Origin: Elusimicrobiota bacterium | Lineage (GTDB): Bacteria; Elusimicrobiota; Endomicrobiia; Endomicrobiales; JAPLKN01 | Direction: 5' to 3' | DNA: 37,248 nucleotides | NCBI GenBank assembly: GCA_026388075.1 | Contig: JAPLKN010000063.1 | Location: forward strand, 1-37,248 | In this document: piece after piece, positions 25,504 to 34,402 of the stretch | How the letters are laid out: every line of letters begins with the position of its first letter | How positions within the stretch are numbered: the first letter of the stretch is position 1 | Translations under genes and position numbers: made by a program | The notes under the pieces: generated by a model | What the model was told of the DNA's origin: nothing | The model's input: only the letters and a program-made list of their open reading frames with translations | Database searches by the model: none

Positions 25504-28395
25504 ATGTCAACAGTAAATAATAACAAACAATTGTTTATTAACGATCAATATCTAACCATAAAAAAGATCGGGCAGGGCGGTTTTGGCACTGTCTGGAAAG
25601 CTTACGATTTTTCATTGCGAAATTTCGTCACCATTAAAGAACTTTTAAAAGATTTTACTGAACCCAAATATATTGAGATGTTTTATAAAGAAGCGCTAAT
25701 AGCTAAAAATATTATTCATGATAACATTGTCAGGGTTCAGCATTTCTGGAAGGGAACAAACGATTCATATTATATCGTTATGGATTATGTAAGCGGAGAC
25801 GATCTGGAAAATATCCTTAGCAAATGCAAGGAAATTAATATAAGGCTTCCATGGGAAATCGCAGTTCATATAACCGGAAATATTTTAAAAGCCATAGATT
25901 TTGCAAATCGCGGGGCAAAGGATCCTATTACGGGAAGGCCTTTCGGAATCGTATACAGGGATCTTTCTCCGGGAAATGTGCTTATTTCATTTGAAGGCAA
26001 CATTAAACTAAGCGATTTCGGAATTGCAAAGACTGCGGATGACATAAGCTGCAGGATTAAACGAAGAATAGTTACGGGAAAATATGCCTATATGTCGCCG
26101 GAACAGATAGAGTGCGACCCTGAAATAGATCATCGTTCAGACATTTTTTCCGTAGGTATAGTCTTGTATGAAATGCTTTCAGGAAAACCGTTATTTAAAG
26201 GCACAAATGAAGAAATAAAAGCCCAGGTTCTTGAAACTAAATTTGATTCTAAATTGTTAAATAATTTGAATTTGTCCGACGATCTTGTTGAAATTGTTGG
26301 GAAAGCCCTTGAAAAAAAGAAGGGAAACAGGTATGAAAAAGCCCTGGAAATGTTCAGGGACATGAGAAGGCTATCAAAACTTAAAGAAACAGAAGAATTA
26401 ACTCTGGAATTATCAAGTTTTCTAACTAAAATAATGCCTGAACGTTATAACTCTGAGAAAGAATCAATCAAATTTGTGAAACAGCTCAATATTCAGGATA
26501 TCAAAAGCGATATTAACATTGAAAAATTCTTCTGCAAAGATTTTATTATGGGGGAACTTCACAGGGAAGAACAAGAGGATTTTGAAAAAATAAAAGAAAT
26601 TTCAGAATCAGAAGACAAAGAAATTAATCTGAGTTATGAGCCGGAATTTGAAACAAAGGCTGAAGAGAAAGGAAAAACAGTTTTTGAGGAAGTGGGGGAT
26701 TGGTTCATAAACAAATTCATAACCTACAAAAAAATGATTATACGCGGTATAATCGCATTTTTTGTAGCTTTAATAATTTTTGGCGTAGCAGATACTTTCT
26801 TTCAAATCACAACTTTTGGAAAATATGTTTTTTCATACCTTTATCCTCCCGATATAATAATAACCACGGTACCCAGCGGGGCAAAAGTAAGCATGAGAAC
26901 CCGCGAGGGCAAAATTATAGTGTCAGATCAGGATTCAACGCTTCCGGTAAAATTGAGAAAGATATTGCCGCGCACATACATAATCACTGCAGAGAAAAAA
27001 GGCTTTAAACCGACCGAAAGAGTAATAAAGATTGAAGAGCCGACAAAGAGCGCAAAGAAGAAAAAACTTCAAAAAATTGAAATGTTTTTTGATTTTATGC
27101 TTCGTGTGCGTTCGGATATTGAAGGCGCCGATATATTTATCGACGGGAATAAGGTAGGCGTTTCAACATGGACAGGGACTATTACATCAGGGGAACATAC
27201 AGTAAAACTAACTGCTCCGGGTTTTGAAGATCTGGGCTCTGTGGCTAAAGAAACAAAAGAAGGGCAGTGCAGTATAGATTTTACAAAAGCAGCACTTCCG
27301 GAAATTTTTGCAAATGCGGATCCAAAATTTTGGAAATATGAAATGACGTCTATTGGCGAAGATACTGTTTTTGTGCTTTCCGGCAGCATGGTAAAAAAAG
27401 TTACAATTAATACTGTTCCACAAAGGATGATTCTGCACATAAAAAATGAAAGTAAAGATAGAGGAAAAACGCCAATAGTTGTCGCTTTAAAATCAGGCGA
27501 ATACTTGCTGCGTTTTATGGATCCGGAAGGAAAATATGCTGAAGCCACGGCAACGCTTTTAGTCGGAAAAGGAAGTTCCGAAAGCATGAGGATTTTTTTA
27601 AGGAGATGGGTCACTGTTAAAATTAAAACCAAAGGACTCTCAAATGAACCTTTTGCTACAAATGTTATTATCAAGGGTTCTAAAGTGGATATAAAGGGCG
27701 AAGTTTCCACAACAAAACCTTTCAGAATTGCTCTTTATCCCGGCACATATAAGTTTCTTTTCGAAGGAAATGCGGAATATGATTCATTTGAAACCAAAGA
27801 AATTGATATTAATGATGAAAGCACAATAGTTGCCGAGATGCAATATAAAAAAGTGATGGTAAGGATTGTCGTTAAAGACAGTGATGCCAGAGATCCTATA
27901 CCTGATGCATCTATTTGGACAAAAGATAAACTTCTGGGACAAACGGACAAAGATGGGGTCTGGGAAGGCCTTGTAGAATACGGGATGAGCACTCTTGGAA
28001 TTGTTGCTACAAATTATCTCGGAACAACAATAGTTGAAGAAATAAAGCCGAACGAGAAAAAAGTAATTGAAGTTTATCTGGTTCCGGATACAAAAATACC
28101 TGTTAGTGCAATACCAGAACCGAATAAGATCGCAGAGCTGAAAAATTCTCTAGAAGAAGTAAGCGCTACAGTCGGCAATGCGGTTGGCGCAACGGTAGGC
28201 ATAACTACCGGAAAAAATGTTCCGGAAGCTATAAGCAAAAATGTCGTTACCGGCGTTTCAAAAAGCACTGAAACGGCAAAATCCGGCCAAAAAGAAATTA
28301 CTATTTATTGTTCTAATTGCGGCACATCCTATAATATTACACCCGGTAAGAAATTAAGGTTTTGCACAAATTGCGGAAAACCTTTACGATACTAA
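25504..28395 (+). CDS. Transmembrane Ser/Thr kinase with PEGA repeats and C-terminal zinc ribbon
   Basis: A 963-residue Hanks-type kinase. The glycine loop is GQGGFGTV (residues 23-30), the ATP lysine is Lys45, the catalytic loop is YRDLSPGN (151-158; Tyr replaces the usual His of HRD), DFG is at 171-173, and YMSPEQ follows. A transmembrane helix covers about 411-431. Beyond it lie PEGA domains (about 450-513 and 530-590) and more beta-rich segments up to about 870. The end has four cysteines, C936, C939, C954 and C957, in a CxxC...CxxC zinc ribbon. With one helix the kinase is cytoplasmic and the ribbon outside, which is unusual. A PP2C phosphatase and an FHA protein follow. Confidence 0.9.
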   Translation: MSTVNNNKQLFINDQYLTIKKIGQGGFGTVWKAYDFSLRNFVTIKELLKDFTEPKYIEMFYKEALIAKNIIHDNIVRVQHFWKGTNDSYYIVMDYVSGDDLENILSKCKEINIRLPWEIAVHITGNILKAIDFANRGAKDPITGRPFGIVYRDLSPGNVLISFEGNIKLSDFGIAKTADDISCRIKRRIVTGKYAYMSPEQIECDPEIDHRSDIFSVGIVLYEMLSGKPLFKGTNEEIKAQVLETKFDSKLLNNLNLSDDLVEIVGKALEKKKGNRYEKALEMFRDMRRLSKLKETEELTLELSSFLTKIMPERYNSEKESIKFVKQLNIQDIKSDINIEKFFCKDFIMGELHREEQEDFEKIKEISESEDKEINLSYEPEFETKAEEKGKTVFEEVGDWFINKFITYKKMIIRGIIAFFVALIIFGVADTFFQITTFGKYVFSYLYPPDIIITTVPSGAKVSMRTREGKIIVSDQDSTLPVKLRKILPRTYIITAEKKGFKPTERVIKIEEPTKSAKKKKLQKIEMFFDFMLRVRSDIEGADIFIDGNKVGVSTWTGTITSGEHTVKLTAPGFEDLGSVAKETKEGQCSIDFTKAALPEIFANADPKFWKYEMTSIGEDTVFVLSGSMVKKVTINTVPQRMILHIKNESKDRGKTPIVVALKSGEYLLRFMDPEGKYAEATATLLVGKGSSESMRIFLRRWVTVKIKTKGLSNEPFATNVIIKGSKVDIKGEVSTTKPFRIALYPGTYKFLFEGNAEYDSFETKEIDINDESTIVAEMQYKKVMVRIVVKDSDARDPIPDASIWTKDKLLGQTDKDGVWEGLVEYGMSTLGIVATNYLGTTIVEEIKPNEKKVIEVYLVPDTKIPVSAIPEPNKIAELKNSLEEVSATVGNAVGATVGITTGKNVPEAISKNVVTGVSKSTETAKSGQKEITIYCSNCGTSYNITPGKKLRFCTNCGKPLRY

Positions 28396-28410
28396 ATAGA
28401 GGTCTGTAAA

Positions 28411-29904
28411 GTGCATATCAAAATAAAAAATAAACGCTGTTTTATTCCTATAATTGTAATTATGGTTTACTTTGCGTGCACTATAAACATTTTTGCGCAA
28501 TCTAAGAAGGACATTTCGGATCCTGTGCTTCAGGAAATTTTATCTTTTTTTTATACCAGAATGCCTCGTTTTATTGACCAGCACGGACCCAATTTGTTCG
28601 TAGCGGACGGCCCTTTAACCAGAGGAAAGTTTATAAGCGCTTTGTATGAATATGATAAATCTTTGAAATTTGCGGCTAAAGCAGAAATTGACGAAATGAA
28701 AGAAAAATTAGCTCTGCTTGAAAAAACTAGTCAAACATCTAATTATCGCTATGACATCAATAAGATTATCACTGATATTCAGCCGGGAATGCCCCTGCTT
28801 CTGGATAAAACTCTTAATACTTCAAAAGTATTTTCTGATTTTAAAAATGAAATATCAAAAAAGCTTCCTAGCATGCCTACTACTCAAGAAAATATCAACA
28901 AAACATTGGTAGAGAATCAGAACGATCTTTTAGGAAGGATTGAAAAAGTGGAAGAAGCAGTCGCTAAAACTGAGCCTGCGCCATCTATAGATCTGATAAA
29001 AATTGAAAAAAGAATTAACGCTCTTGAAAAAATAAAAATATCTCAAGAGACTAATGAAGAAACGCTGGCTAAAAGGGTGGAAAATCTTGAAAATCAAATT
29101 GGCAAAAGTACGAAATCTGAAGGTAAAAGTTTAAATTTTGATGAAATAAATAAACGCATTTTATCGCTTGAAAGCTTTCTAAACAAAAATACCGGCTATT
29201 CTAATTCTGACTTGTCTAAGCTTGAAGAAAGGATTAGTGCTCTAGAAAGAAATCCCGGGTCTTTCAAGGCTTCAAAATCGGAAAATTTATCGGCATTGGA
29301 AGATAGGTTGGCTGAACTTGAAGGAAAAATTGAAAGCGCTGAAAGAACATCTTTGAGTCAATCAAGTTTATCTGAAAATATAGCTGTTCTATCAAAAAAA
29401 ATAGAAAAGCTTGAAATGAATCTGGGCCAGAAATCTTCTTTGACTATGGATTTAGCGAAAATTGAAAAAAGGACAGAAAGGCTTGAAAACATGCCAGCAG
29501 ATAAAGGTCTTTCAAGCGATTCGCTAAATGATCTTACAAAAAGGATAGGAGTACTTGAGACCTTGGCGGACCAGAATAAATTATTAGAAGGAAAACTTTC
29601 CAGACTTGAGAATAAAATAAATTCATTAAGTGCCCCGGCATCTAGCGAATCTATGACTGTCACAAATATTTCTAGCAGGGAGATAGCGGAATTAAACAAA
29701 AGAATTGACGCTGTCGAAAAAGTAGTTCCAATATATAATAAATTTGAAAAGGAAATTTCCCGAATTGATAATAAAATATCTAGCGTGGAAAGAATATCGT
29801 CGTTAGGAAATCTTTCAGCAAGTGAAGATCTAGCCGAGCTGAGTAAAAGGCTTGATGAGATTGAAAAATCTATTAATTCAATTAAAAATACTAGAAAACC
29901 ATAA
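28411..29904 (+). CDS. Exported coiled-coil repeat protein
   Basis: 497 residues starting with GTG, set by AGAGG upstream. An N-terminal signal (IPIIVIMVYFACTINIFAQS) is followed by a globular part near residues 35-90 with DGPLTRGKFISALYEYDKS, faintly like an S-layer homology repeat. The rest is long coiled coil with about twelve copies of a unit close to [LI]xKRIxxLE, spaced mostly 24-31 residues apart and joined by Ser/Asn-rich linkers. I recognise no family. It probably forms an elongated stalk in the periplasm, perhaps tethering peptidoglycan or the outer membrane; that role is inference from shape and neighbours. Confidence 0.75.
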   Translation: MHIKIKNKRCFIPIIVIMVYFACTINIFAQSKKDISDPVLQEILSFFYTRMPRFIDQHGPNLFVADGPLTRGKFISALYEYDKSLKFAAKAEIDEMKEKLALLEKTSQTSNYRYDINKIITDIQPGMPLLLDKTLNTSKVFSDFKNEISKKLPSMPTTQENINKTLVENQNDLLGRIEKVEEAVAKTEPAPSIDLIKIEKRINALEKIKISQETNEETLAKRVENLENQIGKSTKSEGKSLNFDEINKRILSLESFLNKNTGYSNSDLSKLEERISALERNPGSFKASKSENLSALEDRLAELEGKIESAERTSLSQSSLSENIAVLSKKIEKLEMNLGQKSSLTMDLAKIEKRTERLENMPADKGLSSDSLNDLTKRIGVLETLADQNKLLEGKLSRLENKINSLSAPASSESMTVTNISSREIAELNKRIDAVEKVVPIYNKFEKEISRIDNKISSVERISSLGNLSASEDLAELSKRLDEIEKSINSIKNTRKP

Positions 29905-29933
29905 AAGGATTTTAATAATATTTAGGAGAAACA

Positions 29934-32183
29934 ATGCCGCGTCTTTTGATTAAGAAAAGAGCAGAAATTACAGCTGAATATAAGATTAATAATCTTAGAA
30001 TAATAAATATCGGCAGTATAAGAGCCAACGATGTGTTCCTGCCTGACAAAAACATTTCTGAAAATCACTGCACTATAACCAAAGTCAGTGATACCTATGA
30101 AATAAAAGATAATAACACGCTTACCGGGACAACTTTGAATAAAAAATCTATTACGATATCGGAATTAAAATACAATGACGAAATAGGAATAGGGAATTAT
30201 ACGATTATATTTCTTAAAGATGCGCTAAACATAATGCGTGAAATAGAAGAAGAAGATTATTCATTAGATGAGTCAAAAGGGAAAAATTATTTTCTTTTGT
30301 GTATATACGGAAGATTTGAAGGGAAAAAATATCATATAAAAAATTCCGGTACATTCATAGGGCGCGAAAAAATCTCCCCGAAGGGTATTGAAAATGATGT
30401 AATTCTGGCCGGTGACATGACCGTTTCTAAAGGTCATGCAAAAATTGTGCTCAGAGAAAATTTATATTTTTTGAAAGATATTGGAAGCACTGGCGGAGTG
30501 GCGATAAATGGTAAAAAAGTAGGACAACTTAATGAAATTCAAATTAGAAATGGGGATGAGATTGCTATTGGCAGGACGATATTCAGATTTGCTGAAGACG
30601 GGAATGATGATTATTCGCTTCCGAAAAATCATGAAATATTCCTTTTAAAAGCCAGAGGGCCGTTCATAAGGTTTATAGTAGTCAGCTCGCTTATTATCTC
30701 ATTTATGTTGGGATATTCGGGCATAGTAGGAATAAAAATTAGCCAGTCAACTGTTAGAAAAATATCTTTTGATCTTGAAACTGCTTGGAATCCTTCAGGA
30801 AATCCTTTGCGGAATTTGCCGAAAGAATATGATATTTCAGGTTCAATGGCTATAGGAGACTTAAATAGCGATGGTACAAATGATATCGTGTTTTTGAGTC
30901 CTTCGGGATTTCTTTATGCCTGGGACGGGAAAAAAGGCAATCAAATATTTAAGCCGGTTGAAATATACAATTCAGGCAAGTCGTCTCCGGTTCTTTATGA
31001 TATGAATAATGACGGAATTTTAGATATCGTAGTTGTTTCGGATACTTCCCTTTTGTATTTAATTGACGGTAAAAGCGGAGGAATTATCAGGAAAGAAGTT
31101 TTAGGGGGAGCAATTTCTGAATTATCTCCGGCAATTGCCGACCTAGACGGGGATGGAAAACAAGATGTTGTTGTTTGTGCTGAAGACGGTATGGTTCATT
31201 TCATATATGACCCTGGTTTTGATGCGGATTTCCAAAAATATACTGAATTCGTTGAAGGCCCGATTTATGCTTCTCCTGTTATTCTTTCTACAGATAAAAT
31301 ATCTCCGCTGGTTGTTGTTTGCTGTTATAACAGCAAAGTTTTTTTCTTTGACGGAAAAAATAGATCAAAAAAAACAGTAGATATTGTAGAAAAAACCGGC
31401 AAAGTTCATTTATTGTCTTCCCCGCCGGCTGTGGGTGATTTAAACGGAGATGAAATTCCCGAAGTTGTAGTTCTGTCAAATACGCCTCAATATGTATCGG
31501 CAATAGATATAACCAGTTTTGGAGTTAACTGGACATATTTTGTTGAGCCGGTACCTCCCTCGGGAATTAAACATAATTCTCCTCCGGTAATAGCAGATAT
31601 TAACGGTAACGGAACTAGCTATGTTGTGTTTGTTTCTCCTAACGGTTATTTATATGCTCTTAAAGGAAAAACAGGTTATCCTGCCGGAGAACTGCTGTAC
31701 AAAACAAAAATTCCAGACGGAGGAAGACTTATCGGAGGATTGTCGTTATATGATTTTTATAAAAATGGTTCGGTTGGTGTGGCTTTTGGCACTGAAGAAG
31801 GTGATGTGGTTATAGCCCGAAGCCAGCCTCATGCAAGGGATTGGGAAATTGCGACGGCAATAAAGATCAGCAATGATCCTATAACTTCTACTCTAATGAT
31901 TGGCGATATTAACGGAGACAGCAAGATAGAAATTCTTTGCAGTAATTTCGCTAATTCAATTCAGATGCTTAAAAGCAATTTAAGAACATTTAAAAATAAG
32001 TTAATATGGCCGGTATATTTGGGAGGGCCCTTAAGAACAGGTTCTTCGGATTTAAGAGAAAATAAAACACCTTATATAATTAAATTATGTTTAGGTGTTT
32101 TAATTTTTCTTGCTTTAATGATTCTATATTTTATTCATAGGAATAAACAATATTCTAAAAGGTATAGGACTTTTTATTTGTGA
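29934..32183 (+). CDS. Transmembrane FHA protein with FG-GAP/VCBS beta-propeller
   Basis: 749 residues. Two FHA domains are at the N-terminus: the first is diverged (GSIRANDVFLPDKNISENH). The second is canonical, with GRE at 143-145, SKGHAK at 165-170 and GSTGGVAING, and should bind phosphothreonine. A membrane helix at about 244-270 leads to a large outer region with repeats such as GDLNSDGTNDIV, ADLDGDGKQDVV, GDLNGDEIPEVV and GDINGDSKIEIL, Ca-binding DxNxDG loops of a propeller. A second helix (about 714-734) returns to the cytoplasm. AGGAG precedes the ATG. The likely phosphate donor is the kinase at 25504. It overlaps the phosphatase gene by four bases. Confidence 0.88.
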   Translation: MPRLLIKKRAEITAEYKINNLRIINIGSIRANDVFLPDKNISENHCTITKVSDTYEIKDNNTLTGTTLNKKSITISELKYNDEIGIGNYTIIFLKDALNIMREIEEEDYSLDESKGKNYFLLCIYGRFEGKKYHIKNSGTFIGREKISPKGIENDVILAGDMTVSKGHAKIVLRENLYFLKDIGSTGGVAINGKKVGQLNEIQIRNGDEIAIGRTIFRFAEDGNDDYSLPKNHEIFLLKARGPFIRFIVVSSLIISFMLGYSGIVGIKISQSTVRKISFDLETAWNPSGNPLRNLPKEYDISGSMAIGDLNSDGTNDIVFLSPSGFLYAWDGKKGNQIFKPVEIYNSGKSSPVLYDMNNDGILDIVVVSDTSLLYLIDGKSGGIIRKEVLGGAISELSPAIADLDGDGKQDVVVCAEDGMVHFIYDPGFDADFQKYTEFVEGPIYASPVILSTDKISPLVVVCCYNSKVFFFDGKNRSKKTVDIVEKTGKVHLLSSPPAVGDLNGDEIPEVVVLSNTPQYVSAIDITSFGVNWTYFVEPVPPSGIKHNSPPVIADINGNGTSYVVFVSPNGYLYALKGKTGYPAGELLYKTKIPDGGRLIGGLSLYDFYKNGSVGVAFGTEEGDVVIARSQPHARDWEIATAIKISNDPITSTLMIGDINGDSKIEILCSNFANSIQMLKSNLRTFKNKLIWPVYLGGPLRTGSSDLRENKTPYIIKLCLGVLIFLALMILYFIHRNKQYSKRYRTFYL

Positions 32184-33619
32184 AAATTGAACATTATGAA
32201 AAAACCGACGTAGGAAGATTAAGATCCGATAACCAAGACAGTCTTGGTGTATTTGAATCTGAAAATCTTTTTGTCGTGTGTGACGGTATGGGCGGAGGCG
32301 CGGCAGGGGATTTTGCCAGCCAGCTAGCCGTAGAAATAGTAATCAAGTCGTTCAAACTGTTGGATGTTAATGATATAAAGGGTATTTTAGGCAAAAGCAT
32401 ACAATCTGATTCTCCTGAAGCGTTGAAGCCGATGGCAGCTATCAGGCTTGCCAACCGGGCTTTAAAAAATTATTCGGATAAATTTCCCAGACTTTCAGGA
32501 ATGGGAACAACAGTATCTTCAATATTATTTGATAATAAAAAAGATGTCGTTCATATCTACAATGTCGGAGACAGCAGAGTTTATAGAATAAGAAGCGGAA
32601 GAATAGAGCTGCTGACAAAAGACCATACAAAAGTCAACGAACTAGTTGAATCGGGCAAAATGAGCCAACAGGAAGTAAAAAATGCTGAAATACAAAGCAT
32701 GCTTACCCGTGCTCTTGGAACTCAAAGTACGGTTAAGATTGACTACAGACAGGAAAAAATTAAACCCAATGACTGTTATCTACTTTGCAGTGACGGCCTT
32801 AACGGCGAACTTGAGGATTTTACAATACGTGATATAGTTTCAATTAACAAAGACAATGCCGAAAGTGTGGTAAACGAATTAATTCACGCTGCGAATAATT
32901 CCGGAGGAAAAGATAATGTTACGGTTGTTTTTGTTAAGACGGATTTTGAAACTGCTTCAAAAGAGAATCTTGGAACTGAAAAATTGGCAAAAATTGTTAC
33001 GATAAATGAAGAAGCTCAGGCTGAATCCATTTCAGAAGACAAGGTATTGAAGAAAATTCTGCCAAAAATCAGTGTTAAAGTACCTGAACTGGCAAAAGAA
33101 AAAAATATTTTAAAAAGCCCTGTATATATAGGAACCATTATTGCTGTTCTTCTATTAAGTTTTACAGCCTTTTTAATAAATTCTAATAAAAGTGTTTATA
33201 ATAAAGCGCTGATGGATTTAACTGGAAAAGTATCCGGTGTAAGCATGGAAATAAGAAGCCCTTCAAAAGCACAGCTGGACCTTTTCCAGAAATCAAATGA
33301 TAATGTCTATAAGCTTCAGCTTATTCAGGACTGGCTAAAGAACAAGGGGGCAAATACTATTCCTTTAGGGGACGTTTATGTTTCTGTCAAAGGAAAAGAC
33401 GGGGCGGAAGAATTTAACGGAATTTCGGGAATAAATCCCCTGGAAATAGATCTTCCCAAAGGAAATCACAAGATTATCGTTAAATATCCGGGATATAAGA
33501 TTATTTCCGAGAAAATGGAACTTAAGGACAGTATAGATGTTTCTCTTGAATACGGAGATTCTTTGAAACCGTTGATTTTATTTATTGTTCCTGAAAAAAT
33601 ACACAGGAGGAAAACCTAG
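32180..33619 (+). CDS. Transmembrane PP2C-family Ser/Thr phosphatase
   Basis: 479 residues with a GTG start overlapping the FHA gene as GTGA. PP2C motifs: TDVGRLRSDNQDS (N18, D20), DGMGGGAAGD (D35-G36), GMGTTVSSIL, NVGDSRVYRIR, LTKDHTKVNELVESG, LTRALG, CSDGL and GGKDNVTVV. All the metal-binding acidic residues are in place, so it should be active. A membrane helix (about 315-336) carries an outer C-terminal domain ending in a PEGA-like fold (PLEIDLPKGNHKIIVKYPGY). It probably reverses the neighbouring kinase's phosphorylation. Typical bacterial PP2C partners of kinases lack such an outer domain. Confidence 0.92.
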   Translation: MKIEHYEKTDVGRLRSDNQDSLGVFESENLFVVCDGMGGGAAGDFASQLAVEIVIKSFKLLDVNDIKGILGKSIQSDSPEALKPMAAIRLANRALKNYSDKFPRLSGMGTTVSSILFDNKKDVVHIYNVGDSRVYRIRSGRIELLTKDHTKVNELVESGKMSQQEVKNAEIQSMLTRALGTQSTVKIDYRQEKIKPNDCYLLCSDGLNGELEDFTIRDIVSINKDNAESVVNELIHAANNSGGKDNVTVVFVKTDFETASKENLGTEKLAKIVTINEEAQAESISEDKVLKKILPKISVKVPELAKEKNILKSPVYIGTIIAVLLLSFTAFLINSNKSVYNKALMDLTGKVSGVSMEIRSPSKAQLDLFQKSNDNVYKLQLIQDWLKNKGANTIPLGDVYVSVKGKDGAEEFNGISGINPLEIDLPKGNHKIIVKYPGYKIISEKMELKDSIDVSLEYGDSLKPLILFIVPEKIHRRKT

Positions 33620-34402
33620 TTGGTTTCTAACGATATTAAGGTATTGATCATAGACGACGATCAGCAGTTATTGGATACAACAACTGTTATATTGAGGCTA
33701 AATGGTTTTTTGGCTTATTCAGCTAACACAGGAAAACAGGGGCTTAAAAAAGCAAATGAAATAAAACCCGATATAGTCATTTTGGATGTATGGCTTCCCG
33801 ATGTTGACGGCTTTCATGTTTATCTTCAACTGAAAGAAAGGCCTGATACGGCGAATATTCCGGTTATTTTTATTACCGGGGATGAAACTTTAGATATTGA
33901 AAAAGGCTTTTCTGTCGGCGGGGATGACTGCATAGTTAAGCCGATAGATCCCGAATATCTTGCAACGAGGATTTTAAAATTAGTAAATAAAGAAAAAAAA
34001 ATTATTACGCCTACTCAAGCACCCAAAAAAAGGGTTCTTATTGTAGACGACGATCGCCAGATATGCGATATGCTCAAGAATTTGCTTATTCGAAAAGACT
34101 ATGAAGCTGATATTCTTTATGAAGGAATAAATGTTTTAAACGTTGCAAAAGAAAGAAAACCTGATATAATACTCTTAGATATCTCTTTTCCGTCAGGGCC
34201 GAGCGGTATAGAAATCTGCGGTATTCTAAAAAGTAATTCGGAAACTAGAGATATACCGATAATTATGATGACCGCAAATGAGGATATACAATCCGTTGAT
34301 AAATGTTTTGAGCTGGGCGCGGAAGATTACATATTTAAACCTTTCAGTTTGGAAGATTTATTATTAAGGATAAAAAAATATCAATTGGCAAGGAGGACTT
34401 AA
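33620..34402 (+). CDS. Double-receiver response regulator without output domain
   Basis: 260 residues, two complete receiver domains in tandem. The first has acidic pocket D12-D14, acceptor Asp56 (VILDVWLP) and Lys in VKPID. The second has VDDDR near 138-142, Asp187 (LLDISFP) and Lys in FKPF. No DNA-binding or enzyme domain follows, so it acts through protein contact or as a phosphorelay. The TTG start directly follows the PP2C stop; AGGAGG at 33605-33610 at nine-base spacing decides it. Its stop shares a base with the next ATG. It could receive phosphate from the kinase at 17851, the only histidine kinase in the window. Confidence 0.9.
   Translation: MVSNDIKVLIIDDDQQLLDTTTVILRLNGFLAYSANTGKQGLKKANEIKPDIVILDVWLPDVDGFHVYLQLKERPDTANIPVIFITGDETLDIEKGFSVGGDDCIVKPIDPEYLATRILKLVNKEKKIITPTQAPKKRVLIVDDDRQICDMLKNLLIRKDYEADILYEGINVLNVAKERKPDIILLDISFPSGPSGIEICGILKSNSETRDIPIIMMTANEDIQSVDKCFELGAEDYIFKPFSLEDLLLRIKKYQLARRT

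Noticed and set aside
25504-34402. Type VI secretion kinase-FHA-phosphatase regulators
   Set aside because: The kinase, FHA and PP2C types match in name, but no T6SS structural gene is in the window and the outer sensor domains differ.
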